Of a stretch of DNA of 64,000 nucleotides, positions 46,107-54,695 are shown in pieces (position 1 is the first letter of the stretch; each line of letters opens with the position of its first letter). The stretch covers positions 497,535-561,534 of the forward strand of contig NZ_MPIN01000007.1 in NCBI RefSeq assembly GCF_001887355.1, read 5' to 3'. The notes below the pieces were generated by a model. That model saw nothing but the letters and a program-made list of their open reading frames with translations, ran no database searches and was not told the DNA's origin. This stretch comes from Cystobacter ferrugineus (GTDB lineage: Bacteria; Myxococcota; Myxococcia; Myxococcales; Myxococcaceae). A program made the translations under genes and the position numbers.

Positions 46107-46937
46107 TCAGGGATGCGCGTTGGCGATGCCGAGGTACTCGCCGAGCCGAAGCTCGACCTCGAGGCCTTTCTCGGCGAGCTGCCTACCAAGCCGCGCGAAG
46201 CCCGCCTGGAAGCCCGGTCCAGCCAACGAGCTCGTGTACTCCGCATAGGCCGTGGCAAAATCAACGTCAGGAGGCAGTGACGCCCGGTTGACTTGAGCCT
46301 TGGCGGCAGCCACGACGGCCTTGTCGAAGGAAGCGACGCGGGTCGCGAGCCTTTCCACGAATCGATCGAGCTCGGCGTCGGGCAAGGTTCGCGTGACCCA
46401 GCCGTATCGCTCGGCAAGCTCAGCATCGTAGTCCTGGCTGGTGACAATCGCCTCGAGGCCGCGGTCACGCCCGATGAGGCGTGGCAGACGTTCGCTGCCA
46501 CCACCCCCTGGCAGGATGCCGGTGCCGACTTCCGGCTGCCCGAAGATGGCGTGCTCGCGGCTCGCGTAGTGCAAGTCGCACGCCAGCGCGAGTTCGTTGC
46601 CCCCTCCGCGCGTTCGCCCGCGGATCTTCGCGATGCTCAAGAAGGGAGCCTTCGAAAGGCGAATGACCAGGTCGACCCACATGGGGACGGAGTCTGGGCC
46701 TGGGATGAACGGAAACTTGTCGGCTTGCCGAAGATCGAAGTGATTGAAGAAGAATCCGCTGATGTTGCTCGTGAAGATGACCACCTGAACTCGAACGTCA
46801 TTCTCGAGCTCATGGAGGATCTCGTGCAGTCGTGTCACGGTCTCCGGCACGATCACATTCACGGGCGGATTCGCGAAGGTGATGGTGGCGATCTTCGGCG
46901 TTGATTTTTCGACAAGGATGGTACTTTTCTCGTTCAT
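46107..46937 (-). CDS. Enoyl-CoA hydratase/isomerase family protein
   Basis: 276 residues of crotonase fold: ITFANPPVNVI, SNISGFFFNHFDL (the usual G-x-x-FxAGxD position altered to N-H-F-D), IRGRTRGGGNELALACDLHYAS with the oxyanion GGG, and FGQPEVGTGILPGGGG. Glu residues of true hydratases are not both evident: position one reads E-L in GNELAL and the other reads Q-P-E-V. Activity could therefore be isomerase or hydrolase. A strong AGGAG before ATG 46937 fixes the start. It follows the alpha/beta hydrolase gene by 124 bases on the same strand, suggesting a small catabolic operon with the SDR upstream. Confidence 0.85.
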   Translation of the reverse strand: MNEKSTILVEKSTPKIATITFANPPVNVIVPETVTRLHEILHELENDVRVQVVIFTSNISGFFFNHFDLRQADKFPFIPGPDSVPMWVDLVIRLSKAPFLSIAKIRGRTRGGGNELALACDLHYASREHAIFGQPEVGTGILPGGGGSERLPRLIGRDRGLEAIVTSQDYDAELAERYGWVTRTLPDAELDRFVERLATRVASFDKAVVAAAKAQVNRASLPPDVDFATAYAEYTSSLAGPGFQAGFARLGRQLAEKGLEVELRLGEYLGIANAHP

Positions 46938-47061
46938 GTTGCGCTCCTGAGATAGCTGTATGTCGGCGTTCCGCATGGCCCGCCCAGGCGAAGTTCGAGG
47001 CGACTCCCGCGCTGGTCGCGACGGACCAGCACGGAGCGCACGCTTGCCTGCCGCGGTCTGG

Positions 47062-47919
47062 CTAGCGGCCGAGGAAGCGGTTCACGTCAGCGGCGAACTC
47101 TTGCGGATACTGGAACAAGAATGCGTGCCCAGCGTCCGGGTAGATTCGCAGCTGCGCATTCGGAAGATGCCTGGCCATCAGGTAGGAGTTCGTCGTTGGT
47201 ACCATGATGTCGTTGTCTCCGTTGGCGACCAGCGTCGGCTGTTTGATCGCCGCGAGGCGCGAGAGCTTCGACGCGTCCGGGATACCCCAAGTCGAGATCG
47301 CGGTGATATGCGCGTTGGCGGTATCCATGGTGACCGGGGCGTCTCGATTGGCCTGACGCAGGCGGAGGCGTTGGATGAACTCGCGGCCCTTCGCGCGACT
47401 CGACTCCGTCTTCTCGAAGAAGATGGTCAGCATCGCCTCCGCGTCGATCTTCTCGCGGAGCGCAATCTCGAGCACTTCTGGCACGTACATGTGCATGCCC
47501 TCGCCGCCTTGGGGGCCCGTTCCGGCGAGAACCAGGCGGCGTACTTGATGAGGCCTCATCAATGCGAACTCCTGCGCCACGAAGCCACCGAGTGAAAAGC
47601 CTAGGATGTCAAAGCGCGCGAGCTTGAGCGCATCGACGAAGGCGATTGCACCATGGGCCATCTCAGCGACCGTGTCAGGCGTCTTGCCGCTCGAGCCGGC
47701 GACGCCGACGTTGTCCATCAGGATGACCTCGCGCTCAGCAGCGAGCGCATCGACGAGCGCCGGGTCCCAGTTGTCGAGATTGGCGCGATAGTGAACGAAG
47801 CACACGAGAGGCGTCGCCGCGCTGTCGGTCCTGCCGAAGCGCCGATAGGCGTACCTCACGCCGTTTGCCGCTTCGATGGTCAGGTTTGGAGCAGTCAGTT
47901 GCCCGTCCTTCGTCGTCAT
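47062..47919 (-). CDS. Alpha/beta hydrolase
   Basis: 285 residues, cytoplasmic. The nucleophile elbow is GFSLGG, the catalytic acid lies in NGDNDIMVP and the His in DAGHAFLFQYP. The oxyanion strand reads LVCFVHYRANLDNWDP. The overall sequence is close to non-haem haloperoxidase/esterase-like hydrolases. Substrate unknown. AAAGGA nine bases before ATG 47919 supports this start over upstream in-frame codons. It follows the SDR gene by 50 bases, so co-transcription is likely. Confidence 0.88.
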   Translation of the reverse strand: MTTKDGQLTAPNLTIEAANGVRYAYRRFGRTDSAATPLVCFVHYRANLDNWDPALVDALAAEREVILMDNVGVAGSSGKTPDTVAEMAHGAIAFVDALKLARFDILGFSLGGFVAQEFALMRPHQVRRLVLAGTGPQGGEGMHMYVPEVLEIALREKIDAEAMLTIFFEKTESSRAKGREFIQRLRLRQANRDAPVTMDTANAHITAISTWGIPDASKLSRLAAIKQPTLVANGDNDIMVPTTNSYLMARHLPNAQLRIYPDAGHAFLFQYPQEFAADVNRFLGR

Positions 47920-47969
47920 ATTTCGTGTCCTTTCAGCCCGTGCATGGTTGAAGCGCTTGATGGATCTCC

Positions 47970-48680
47970 TCATCCCCTGGGGGCCGAGGGGGCGCGGAGA
48001 TACAATCCACGAGACAGACCGTCTTTCACCGTCCTGGTGAGTTGATCGACGAGCACCTCGTCGGCCCCGGCCTCCACACCATCGAGCGCCAGTCGTGCGA
48101 CCTCCTCGGCAGGCACCTTCGGCACGTCGAGCCCGCGCACCATATCCGTGTCGATATAGCCGACATGCACGGCGGTCACTTGGGTGCCTCGCGGGCCGAG
48201 TTCCGCACGCAGCCCATTGGTCAGCGCCCAGGCCGCGGCCTTCGAGGCGCCGTAGGTCGTCGAACCCGGCGGTGCCAACCAGCTGAGCACCGACAAGACG
48301 TTGAGGATCGCGCCGCCACCGTTCCTCGCGAGCACGGGAGCGAAGGCCTCGCTCAAGGCGAGAGGCCCGAGGTAGTTCGTCTCGAGCTCTTCGCGTGCGG
48401 TCGCGACGATGCCTCCAGCGAGGAGCCCCCGCGCCCGGATGATGCCAGCGTTGTTCACGAGAAGCGTGACGTCGCCGAGTTCACGAGCCGCGGCCGCGAT
48501 GGTGTCCGGCTTCGTGACGTCGAGAACCACCGGCACGACGCCGTCCATGGAGTTCGAGGCGGGGGTGCGAGCCGCTGCGTAGACCTTCTTGGCGCCGCGA
48601 GCGAGCAGCGCTCTCGTGAGGCTGAGACCGAGGCCGCGATTGGCGCCTGTGACGAGTGCGACGGAGTGTCGGATGTTCAT
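47970..48680 (-). CDS. Short-chain dehydrogenase/reductase, YDL124-like group
   Basis: 236 residues: TGANRGLG cofactor loop, LDVTKPDT, NNAGI, LNVLSVLSW, YGASKAAA. All catalytic residues are present. It begins a minus-strand run SDR, hydrolase, enoyl-CoA hydratase. It is divergent from, and 73 bases away from, a GlxA-type AraC regulator that is intact and likely controls it. Confidence 0.9.
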   Translation of the reverse strand: MNIRHSVALVTGANRGLGLSLTRALLARGAKKVYAAARTPASNSMDGVVPVVLDVTKPDTIAAAARELGDVTLLVNNAGIIRARGLLAGGIVATAREELETNYLGPLALSEAFAPVLARNGGGAILNVLSVLSWLAPPGSTTYGASKAAAWALTNGLRAELGPRGTQVTAVHVGYIDTDMVRGLDVPKVPAEEVARLALDGVEAGADEVLVDQLTRTVKDGLSRGLYLRAPSAPRG

Positions 48681-48753
48681 GAGGTCCTTTTTGCAAGGAC
48701 CGAGGCGCTCCGGCCAGTGGCAGTAACGACAATGTTCGGTCTATCCTTGCCAC

Positions 48754-49761
48754 ATGTTCGTGCACATGGTTCTCGAGGGGGTGGCCGACAGCGCGCTCGG
48801 CGTGGGGCTCGACGTCGTCGGCACGGCGGCGGAACTCATCGACGCCGGGCTCACGCCATTGCCTCCTGGGACGAGGGGGCTGCGCCAGCGTGTGGTGTCG
48901 CTCGACGGCCGGCCGGTGCGTTCCGCCGCCGGGCGGACGGTCGCGGTGGACGGCGCGTTCAGCCTTCGCGGGCTCCGCAAGGGGGATGTCGTCGTCTTGC
49001 CGGGGATGTTCGCGGCCAGTGGGCGAACCGTCGCGAAGTTGTTGGCCAGAGAGGACATACAACGCGCCGCGGACCTCCTCGCGAAGGCGGCTGCCAAGGG
49101 CGTGATGCTCGCCGCGTCGTGCTCGGCCACGTTCGTGCTTGCCGCGTCGGGCCTCCTCGAGGGGCGGACCGCGACGACAACGTGGTGGCTCGCCCCGCAG
49201 TTCGCTCGGATGTTTCCCAGGGTGTCGCTCTCGGCCGATCTCATGGTGGTCGACGCCGGGGATATCCTCACCGCCGGCTCCGCGCTGGCTCACGCGGATC
49301 TCATGCTCGCGCTCGTCGCACGGCTGGCGGGGCCTTCCGTGGCGCATCTCGTGACGCGCTACCTCGTCCTCGACGAGCGGCCCTCCCAGGCCCGCTATAT
49401 GGTGATGGAGCATCTCCGCGTGTCCGACCCTGGGCTGCGAGCGGTCGAACGTTTCATCGCGCAAAATATCGGCCGTCAGCTGTCTCTCGACGAGCTCTCC
49501 CGCGTGGCCGCGGTGTCTCCGCGGACGCTCGCTCGCCGAGTCCACGCGAGCCTCGGAGTGACGCCGCACGAGCTCGTGCAACGCATCCGCGTGAGTCGCG
49601 CGGCACATCTTCTCGAGACGACGCACGCATCGGTCGACGAAATCGCCGCGCAGGTGGGCTACGCCGATGCCGCGGCTTTCCGCCGCGTCTTTCGTCGATT
49701 CGCGGGTGAGTCACCTCGCCGACGACGTGGGCCGGCCACGCAGACGAACACGTGGACGTGA
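48754..49761 (+). CDS. GlxA-type AraC-family transcriptional regulator
   Basis: 335 residues. Residues about 1-195 form a DJ-1/PfpI-like amidotransferase fold (VVVLPGMFAAS, LAASCSATFVLAASGLLEGRTATTTWW; the Cys sits in the usual elbow). Residues 230-325 are the two AraC helix-turn-helix motifs (LSLDELSRVAAVSPRTLARRVHASLG and DEIAAQVGYADAAAFRRVFRRF). It is divergent from the SDR operon with a 73-base shared control region. Presumably it regulates that operon in response to an unknown small molecule. Confidence 0.9.
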   Translation: MFVHMVLEGVADSALGVGLDVVGTAAELIDAGLTPLPPGTRGLRQRVVSLDGRPVRSAAGRTVAVDGAFSLRGLRKGDVVVLPGMFAASGRTVAKLLAREDIQRAADLLAKAAAKGVMLAASCSATFVLAASGLLEGRTATTTWWLAPQFARMFPRVSLSADLMVVDAGDILTAGSALAHADLMLALVARLAGPSVAHLVTRYLVLDERPSQARYMVMEHLRVSDPGLRAVERFIAQNIGRQLSLDELSRVAAVSPRTLARRVHASLGVTPHELVQRIRVSRAAHLLETTHASVDEIAAQVGYADAAAFRRVFRRFAGESPRRRRGPATQTNTWT

Positions 49762-49939
49762 ACTCTCCCCGGTTCTCAAGAATCAAGAACAAGAAAAAAC
49801 AGACCAGGATGTCTTCCTTGCGGAAGCCAAGAAAACAATAAAAGCACAGGTATTCCGATCAAACTTGACGCAATCATGTTTTTTTAGACAGACTATTAAA
49901 AGCAGGAATAGCTGTTCCACTCCACCAGAGGATTACACC

Positions 49940-50194
49940 ATGATGAAGGCATTGAAGACGGGATTGATTGGGCTGGCGTTCGGCGTGGCCGCGGCCCTGG
50001 TTGTTCCCTCGACCGAGGCTTCGGCGCAGTCGAGCTGTGTGGGTTGCCCCGGCGGTGGGAGCCAGCCCTGCTGCTCGTCCTGCAACCCCTTTTATGCGCA
50101 GTGCGTTGCCAACGCTGGCGGCAACACGTCGAAGATCAACCAGTGTGCGTCGACCCGCGCCTCGTGCGAGTCCAGCTGTCGTCGCACCTGCTGA
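49940..50194 (+). CDS. Small secreted Cys-rich protein
   Basis: 84 residues. A signal peptide (residues 1-30, ending ASA before Q) precedes a mature part with eight Cys: SSCVGCPGG, QPCCSSCNPFYAQC, NQCASTRASC and a final SSCRRTC. AGAGG lies eight bases before the ATG. The leader upstream (49780-49935) is markedly AT-rich for this genome, suggesting strong transcription or foreign origin. I do not recognise a family. The Cys pattern could support disulphide-stabilised antimicrobial or envelope roles, but nothing proves it. Confidence 0.7.
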   Translation: MMKALKTGLIGLAFGVAAALVVPSTEASAQSSCVGCPGGGSQPCCSSCNPFYAQCVANAGGNTSKINQCASTRASCESSCRRTC

Positions 50195-50406
50195 TACGCG
50201 CCTCCGGCCAGGCTGACTCCCTGCCTCTCTCAAGCGAGGGCGGTGCGTGAAGTAGTCAGCAATTCGCGTCCTCGTGCCCCCCAGGTGGCTTGAACACGGG
50301 CCCCTGATTCCGGACCCCTCCGCCCGGATTGTAATGGCGGGGGGATGGCGATGGAACGCCGTCACGAGTCAATACGCGCTGCCATCTCCGGGAATCAGTC
50401 CGGGAG

Positions 50407-50952
50407 TCAGTAGGTGGGACGCGTCTCCCGTGCGAGATGCTCAATCGCCTCGCTCCAGGTGGCGCCCCGCTCGTCGCCCGCCCAGGATGTCACGATGCCG
50501 CCCCCTCTGCTCATCACCCCCACCTTCAGCATGGCCCGGCGGTGAGGCGGAGAGGCGACGAACTGGTACATGGAAGCCTCATCCTTCCAGACCGTCAGTG
50601 TCCGTTTGGTGTTGCAGGACTCGGACCCGCCGAATTGGATGGCCAGCAGTCCGGGCTGTGTCGCCAGGGTTTCATTCAGGTCGACCACCGCCGCGTCGAA
50701 CTCCGTCTGAGCCTCTACCGTGGACCGCATACGCAGATAGGTGCTGCTGATGATGTAGGAACCGGGGCTCAGTTGGCCATTGGCGTCCACGCCCGGGCCC
50801 TGGAGCGCGGAGGCCGCCTGGAAGTCTGGCTCCAGCACCCCACGCTGGCAGGGATCGGTTTCGGGCTCCTTGGTGGGAGGCGGCGCGGCCATCTCGGCTC
50901 CGCATGCGGTGACGACGAGGGACGACAGAACGGCGGCGAGCAGGCGCTTCAT
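50407..50952 (-). CDS. Lipoprotein with antibiotic-biosynthesis-monooxygenase-like fold
   Basis: 181 residues. Lipobox VTAC with Cys17, followed by a Pro/Thr linker. The body (about 60-175) reads like an ABM/EthD ferredoxin-like fold: YIISSTYLRMRS, LNETLATQPGLLAIQFGG, RTLTVWKDEASMYQFVASPPHRRAM. These are the usual strands with the W-x-D/S-x-E-x-M-x-x-F motif. A membrane-anchored version is unusual, since ABM proteins are mostly soluble. AAGGAG before ATG 50952 is strong. It is last in a minus-strand run after the LytS/LytTR genes. Confidence 0.7.
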   Translation of the reverse strand: MKRLLAAVLSSLVVTACGAEMAAPPPTKEPETDPCQRGVLEPDFQAASALQGPGVDANGQLSPGSYIISSTYLRMRSTVEAQTEFDAAVVDLNETLATQPGLLAIQFGGSESCNTKRTLTVWKDEASMYQFVASPPHRRAMLKVGVMSRGGGIVTSWAGDERGATWSEAIEHLARETRPTY

Positions 50953-50981
50953 GGAGAACTCCTTGGGTGTGGTGGGGTGGA

Positions 50982-51368
50982 TCAACGTGAGGCGGAGGGA
51001 GCGGCTTGGACGGAGCCGAAGAGCAGGGGCGAGAAATCCCGGCCCAGACGCCGGGAGTGGAAGTCATCGGCGCGGGCGAAGACCTGGACCTGGACGGCCG
51101 ACTCTCGCGAGGCCGCCGTCGAGAGCGTGGCCACCCAGTGGCGCGAGCCATCGGGCGCGCGCACGCGCAGATAGAGGTAGGAGCCCGCGGGCAGGCGCTC
51201 CTCCACGAACCCCGTCAACCGCATCTGGTCGGAAGGCGCCAGGGCATGACGGCTCAAGGGATTGTCTCCGGGGGACCGGGTCTGGACCCAGCCCGCCCCA
51301 CCCAGCGCCAGGAGGGACAGCATCGACAAGATGAGGAGTGTGCGTCGCATGCGCGGAAGATGGCGCAT
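50982..51368 (-). CDS. Small membrane-anchored hypothetical protein
   Basis: 128 residues. One N-terminal hydrophobic helix (about 8-28) is followed by a periplasmic beta-rich part: LTGFVEERLPAGSYLYLRVRAPDGSRHWVATL, VQVQVFARADDFHSRRLGRDF. This resembles an OB-like strand pattern, but I do not recognise the family. AGGAGG ten bases before ATG 51368 supports this start, although a GTG six bases upstream is open. It lies between LytTR and the ABM-like lipoprotein, 69 and 29 bases away, so it is probably the third gene of that operon. Confidence 0.6.
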   Translation of the reverse strand: MRHLPRMRRTLLILSMLSLLALGGAGWVQTRSPGDNPLSRHALAPSDQMRLTGFVEERLPAGSYLYLRVRAPDGSRHWVATLSTAASRESAVQVQVFARADDFHSRRLGRDFSPLLFGSVQAAPSASR

Positions 51369-51436
51369 CCGCACCGTTCCTCCTCCGCGAGCCGATGGAC
51401 GGCGGCCTCCATCGGATGAGCGGCGCGAGGCTCCGC

Positions 51437-52174
51437 TTACCGCGCCTTCATCCCCAGCGCGGCCTTGAGCGTGGACGCGGAGCGCCGACTCACGCGGGCG
51501 AGCTGCCCATCCTGGAGCTCGACCTCATGCTCCCCGTTCCGGGAGTGCACGGCCTTCACGTGGGTGAGCTGAATCAGCTCGCCCCGGTGGACGCGCAGGA
51601 AGCCATGGCTCCGCAGCCGCTCCTCCAACTGGGTCAGCGACTCCTCGGTGCACTGCTCCCGCTGTTCCGCGAGGAAGAGCGTGTATTTGTCACTGCTCCA
51701 GAAACGCGAGATGGACCGGGCATCGAAGAAGTGGAAGACGCCCTGGCTCACCGTGACGATGCGGCACGAGGAATCCACTGGCGCCACGGCCTCCAGCACG
51801 CGCGACACCGCGGCCTGCTTCGCGAGCAGTCGCCCGCGGGCGCGCTCGAGCGCGTCGGCGAGCCGCTCGGGACGCACGGGCTTGAGCAGATAGTCGACGG
51901 CGTGGGCCTCGAAGGCCCGGACCGCGTAGTCATCGTGGGCGGTGACGAAGATGAGGGGCGGTAGCTCCCGGTAGCGCTGGGCGAGTGCCAGCCCGTCCAT
52001 CCCAGGCATGCGCACGTCCAGCAGCAGCAGGTCGGGCCGCAGCTCCTCCACCCGTCGCAGTGCCTCTTCGCCATCCCCGGCGTCGCCGACGACCTCGACG
52101 TCGGGCAAACCCCTCAACAGCCGCGAGAGCCTGCGGCGCGCGGGCTCCTCATCATCGACGAGCAAGACCCTCAT
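51437..52174 (-). CDS. LytTR-family response regulator
   Basis: 245 residues. The receiver domain has DDEE at 7-10, phosphoacceptor Asp53 in LLLLDVRMPG, Thr in VTAHDDYA and Lys in YLLKPVRPE. The LytTR DNA-binding domain (about 140-240) has SDKYTLFLAEQREQCTEESL, FLRVHRGELIQLTHV and HEVELQDGQLARVSRRS. The start overlaps the kinase stop by four bases (ATGA), so the two are a cognate pair. It probably regulates its own operon and other targets. Confidence 0.92.
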   Translation of the reverse strand: MRVLLVDDEEPARRRLSRLLRGLPDVEVVGDAGDGEEALRRVEELRPDLLLLDVRMPGMDGLALAQRYRELPPLIFVTAHDDYAVRAFEAHAVDYLLKPVRPERLADALERARGRLLAKQAAVSRVLEAVAPVDSSCRIVTVSQGVFHFFDARSISRFWSSDKYTLFLAEQREQCTEESLTQLEERLRSHGFLRVHRGELIQLTHVKAVHSRNGEHEVELQDGQLARVSRRSASTLKAALGMKAR

Positions 52175-53268
52175 CGGGGAGGCCCCCCGCTCGGAAGGGT
52201 GAGCCGTGCACGACACCCACCTCCAGGCACGGGCTCCAGCGTGAGCGTGCCTTGCTCGCCGTAGAGCAGGCGCAGTCGCTCGCGCAGATCCTTCACGCCC
52301 GTCTGGGCGCCCTGGTGCTCTGATGCCCCGGGCCCCGGCCCATCATCGATGACCTCGAGGTGGAGCCACGTCTCCTCCCTCCGCACGAGCACCCGCACAC
52401 TCACGCCCTCGCGCCGGTCCATGCCGTGGAGGATGGCATTCTCCACCAGGGGCTGGAGCACCAGGGGGGGCAGGGGGAGGCCGGTGACCTGCTCATCCAC
52501 GGCCAGGTGCGTGCGCAGGCGAGCGCCGAATCGGGCGGTCTGGATGGCCAGGTAGTCGCGCGTCATGTCCAGCTCGCGCTCCAGGCTCACGAAGCGGCTC
52601 TTCCCGCTGTCCAGGGCATAGCGGAAGAGCTCCGCGAGCCGCTCGAGGGTCCGCTCCGCCAGCTCGGGATTCTCGGAGATGAGACTGGCGACGGTGTTGA
52701 GGCTGTTGAAGAAGAAGTGGGGCTGGATGCGGGCCTGGAGGGCCGAGAGTTGGGCCTCGAGCGCGGCGCGCTGCGCCAGGAGGGCCCGCCGCTCGATGCG
52801 CGCCGCCGTGTTGCGCAACCGCTGCACGATCAGTCCGGGAAACAGGAACATCCACGAGATGAGCGTGGCCACCAGGATGTCTTGCGCTACCAAGTACCGC
52901 AGTCCTACCCCCAGGCGCACCTTGAGTGGATGGATCACGAGGATGACCATCACCAGTGGGACGCCGGAGCCCACCGCGACGTGTAACACGCCCTGGGCCA
53001 GGGGCGTCCGCAGACGCCTCACGAGGCCGGGCATCACCCAGATGTAGAGGGAGTGGAAGGTGAGCGCGAGCGTGAAGAAGATCGGGTAGCCCGCGGCGAC
53101 GTGGTGGAGCGACTTCGCGAGGGGCAGGGTGAAGAAGTCCTTGTCGAGCAGGGGCGCGGTGGCGAGCGGCGCGACGAAGTACAGCCAGATCATCTCCACG
53201 GGCAGCAGGGGACTCGGCTCCTCCTGGTCCTCGATGCGGCCCAGAGTGGGGTCGGACGATGCGCGCAT
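52171..53268 (-). CDS. LytS-like sensor histidine kinase (His_kinase family)
   Basis: 365 residues. Four membrane segments occupy about 25-155. The phosphoacceptor motif LQARIQPHFFFNSLNTVASLI has the His of the QPHF signature. Then come LVLQPLVENAILHGM (N-box) and IDDGPGPGASEHQGAQTGVKDLRERL (G-box). The first gene of the run; the regulator overlaps it by four bases. No extracellular sensor domain is present, so the signal may be sensed in the membrane. Confidence 0.92.
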   Translation of the reverse strand: MRASSDPTLGRIEDQEEPSPLLPVEMIWLYFVAPLATAPLLDKDFFTLPLAKSLHHVAAGYPIFFTLALTFHSLYIWVMPGLVRRLRTPLAQGVLHVAVGSGVPLVMVILVIHPLKVRLGVGLRYLVAQDILVATLISWMFLFPGLIVQRLRNTAARIERRALLAQRAALEAQLSALQARIQPHFFFNSLNTVASLISENPELAERTLERLAELFRYALDSGKSRFVSLERELDMTRDYLAIQTARFGARLRTHLAVDEQVTGLPLPPLVLQPLVENAILHGMDRREGVSVRVLVRREETWLHLEVIDDGPGPGASEHQGAQTGVKDLRERLRLLYGEQGTLTLEPVPGGGCRARLTLPSGGPPR

Positions 53269-53354
53269 GCGCGGCGCAGCGTAGGGGCAAGGTCACTTCC
53301 CTGGCCAGTCGCGCCGATGAATGGCGCGTCCTGGCCGACCAACGGTCCCTTGCG

Positions 53355-53800
53355 TCAGGGCTCGAGCGCGGAAGCACCGCCCACACGACCTGGCGGCTCA
53401 TGGCGTCTGCTCGTCTTCACTGAACGCGGTGAGCAGGCTGTGGGGTGCGTTGTCGCCGAAGAGGAACTCATGGAGTTGGGTGCCTTCGGTGGCGGCTTTG
53501 GTGCCGCGGGGGAAAGCAGGCGGGAGGACTCCCGAAGGGGCGCTCCCTCGAGCTGGAACAGGCACTCGGACATGGCATCCGATTGGAACATCCTCAACGG
53601 CCAGGCCATCTCCTTCCCCCGCGCGCACTCCGCCGGGGGCTGGTGCACCCCGTGGGCCAATTCCAAGTCCTCAGCAAGACTTGAAGAGCGGTGGGTGGCC
53701 CATCCACGCCGAGCCTTGTTCCCGCTCGGGTCCCCCGTTTCGAGTCCTTTGACACCATCTCGGCGAAGTGGCCGGCCGGCCCCTGCGATGATCACGTCGT
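53355..53800. other. Degenerate region, possible oxidoreductase remnant
   Basis: No intact gene is seen over 53269-53877. On the minus strand one frame opens DTVVYDVIIAGAG (ending near 53770), the typical start of an FAD-dependent oxidoreductase, and then loses similarity at once. The rest has conflicting weak frames on both strands. It is divergent to an AraC gene with a stop, as an oxidoreductase/AraC pair would be, so I read this as a decayed pair. Confidence 0.35.
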
Positions 53801-53877
53801 AGACCACGGTGTCGTCCCTGGTAAACCGTCGTCCTTGCACGTTACGCTCCGGTTTCCGTCGAGGCCCATCGCGAACC

Positions 53878-54561
53878 ATGTTGCAATCCGGCCAGGTGTT
53901 TTCGAGGTTCGGCCACGCGAGCGTGGTGCCGATGCACAGCCATCGCGAAGCGTAGCTCGTCGTCGGCCTGCGCGGCACCGCGACCATCGGCACGGGCGAT
54001 CAGGACTGGGCGGTAACGCCGCGCTCGATGTTGTGGCTCGCCGGCGACATGCCGCACCGCGTACACACCACGGCCGATCATCACTGGCGCGTGCTGTCAT
54101 TCCCGCCCGAGCTCGTCGCGCGCGCCACGGGATGGGTCGAAGCCTCCGGGTTCGTGCACGACCTCGTCGAGCGCATCGGCCACGCGCCAGATCCGGAGCG
54201 CCCCGCTCTCCTCACGGCCGTCCTCGTCGACGAGCTTGTCGAACCGGTTCCGGTCAACGCGCGACTGCGCCGTGTGACCGAGCTCGTCACGCTGCATCCG
54301 GCGACGAGTGTGGCCGCGCTCTCACGCGCAGTCGGCATGTCCGAGCGCACGTTCCGTCGCTGGTTCCGCGCCGATGTCGGCACGAGCTTCACGCGCTGGC
54401 ACCAGCAACGCATCGTCGATCGCGCGATCGAGCAACTCGACCGCGGCGACAGCGTGAAGTGCGTCGCGGCCGACCTCGGCTACACGAGCACGAGCGCGTT
54501 CATCGCGATGTTCAAGCGCGTCATGAACGTTTCGCCTCAACGCTATCTGCGTTCCCGCTAG
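53878..54561 (+). pseudogene. AraC-family regulator interrupted by an amber codon
   Basis: Reading from ATG 53878 gives MLQSGQVFSRFGHAS, then PMHSHREA, a TAG at 53953-53955, and, in the same frame, LVVGLRGTATIGTG through the cupin motif (DMPHRVHTTADHHWRVLSF) to an intact AraC helix-turn-helix pair (TSVAALSRAVGMSERTFRRWF, KCVAADLGYTSTSAFIAMFKRV). The stop replaces what is usually Gln in H-S-H-R-E-A-Q-L, so a CAG to TAG change is likely. Everything else is intact at 227 residues. A shortened product could restart at ATG 54028 (177 residues) without most of the sensor strands. The mutation could be recent or a sequence error. Confidence 0.78.
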
Positions 54562-54593
54562 CGCCTGCGCGAGCTGGTCGCTGCCAGCGCCTG

Positions 54594-54623
54594 GCTCTGC
54601 TCCTCCGGCCCCGGCTCCGCCCC
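54594..54623. repeat. 30-base repeat, left copy flanking the Imm-5-like gene
   Basis: GCTCTGCTCCTCCGGCCCCG and onward to 54623 recurs at 55334-55363 with one mismatch, in the same orientation. Both lie at the place in the transposase-derived sequence that encodes PEE(E/Q)S on the minus strand, so this is a short remnant of the same element. The two copies bracket the Imm-5-like gene. Confidence 0.75.
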
Positions 54624-54681
54624 GGCTTGGGGGAGCATGAGTTCGAATCCTTTTTGGCTTTCGGCCAACTTGTCTCTGCAG

Positions 54682-54687
54682 TATAAT
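54682..54687 (+). promoter_or_regulatory. Perfect -10 box positioned for a leaderless transcript
   Basis: TATAAT lies eight bases before the ATG of the Imm-5-like gene, in a locally AT-rich stretch. Transcription should begin about two bases before or at the start codon, and no Shine-Dalgarno exists. The -35 (TTTCGG, 17 bases upstream) is weak. Confidence 0.5.
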
Positions 54688-54695
54688 AATTGTAA

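Noticed and set aside
46960..47595. 211-codon plus-strand frame opposite the alpha/beta hydrolase
   Set aside because: Antisense shadow of a gene with intact catalytic triad.
49865..49899. TTGACG...TATTAA as promoter for the Cys-rich protein
   Set aside because: The spacing is 23 bases, too long for a sigma-70 promoter; no better -10 in range.
53398..53628. 76-codon minus-strand gene
   Set aside because: No Shine-Dalgarno and no recognisable content; it lies in a region with conflicting frames that appears degenerate.
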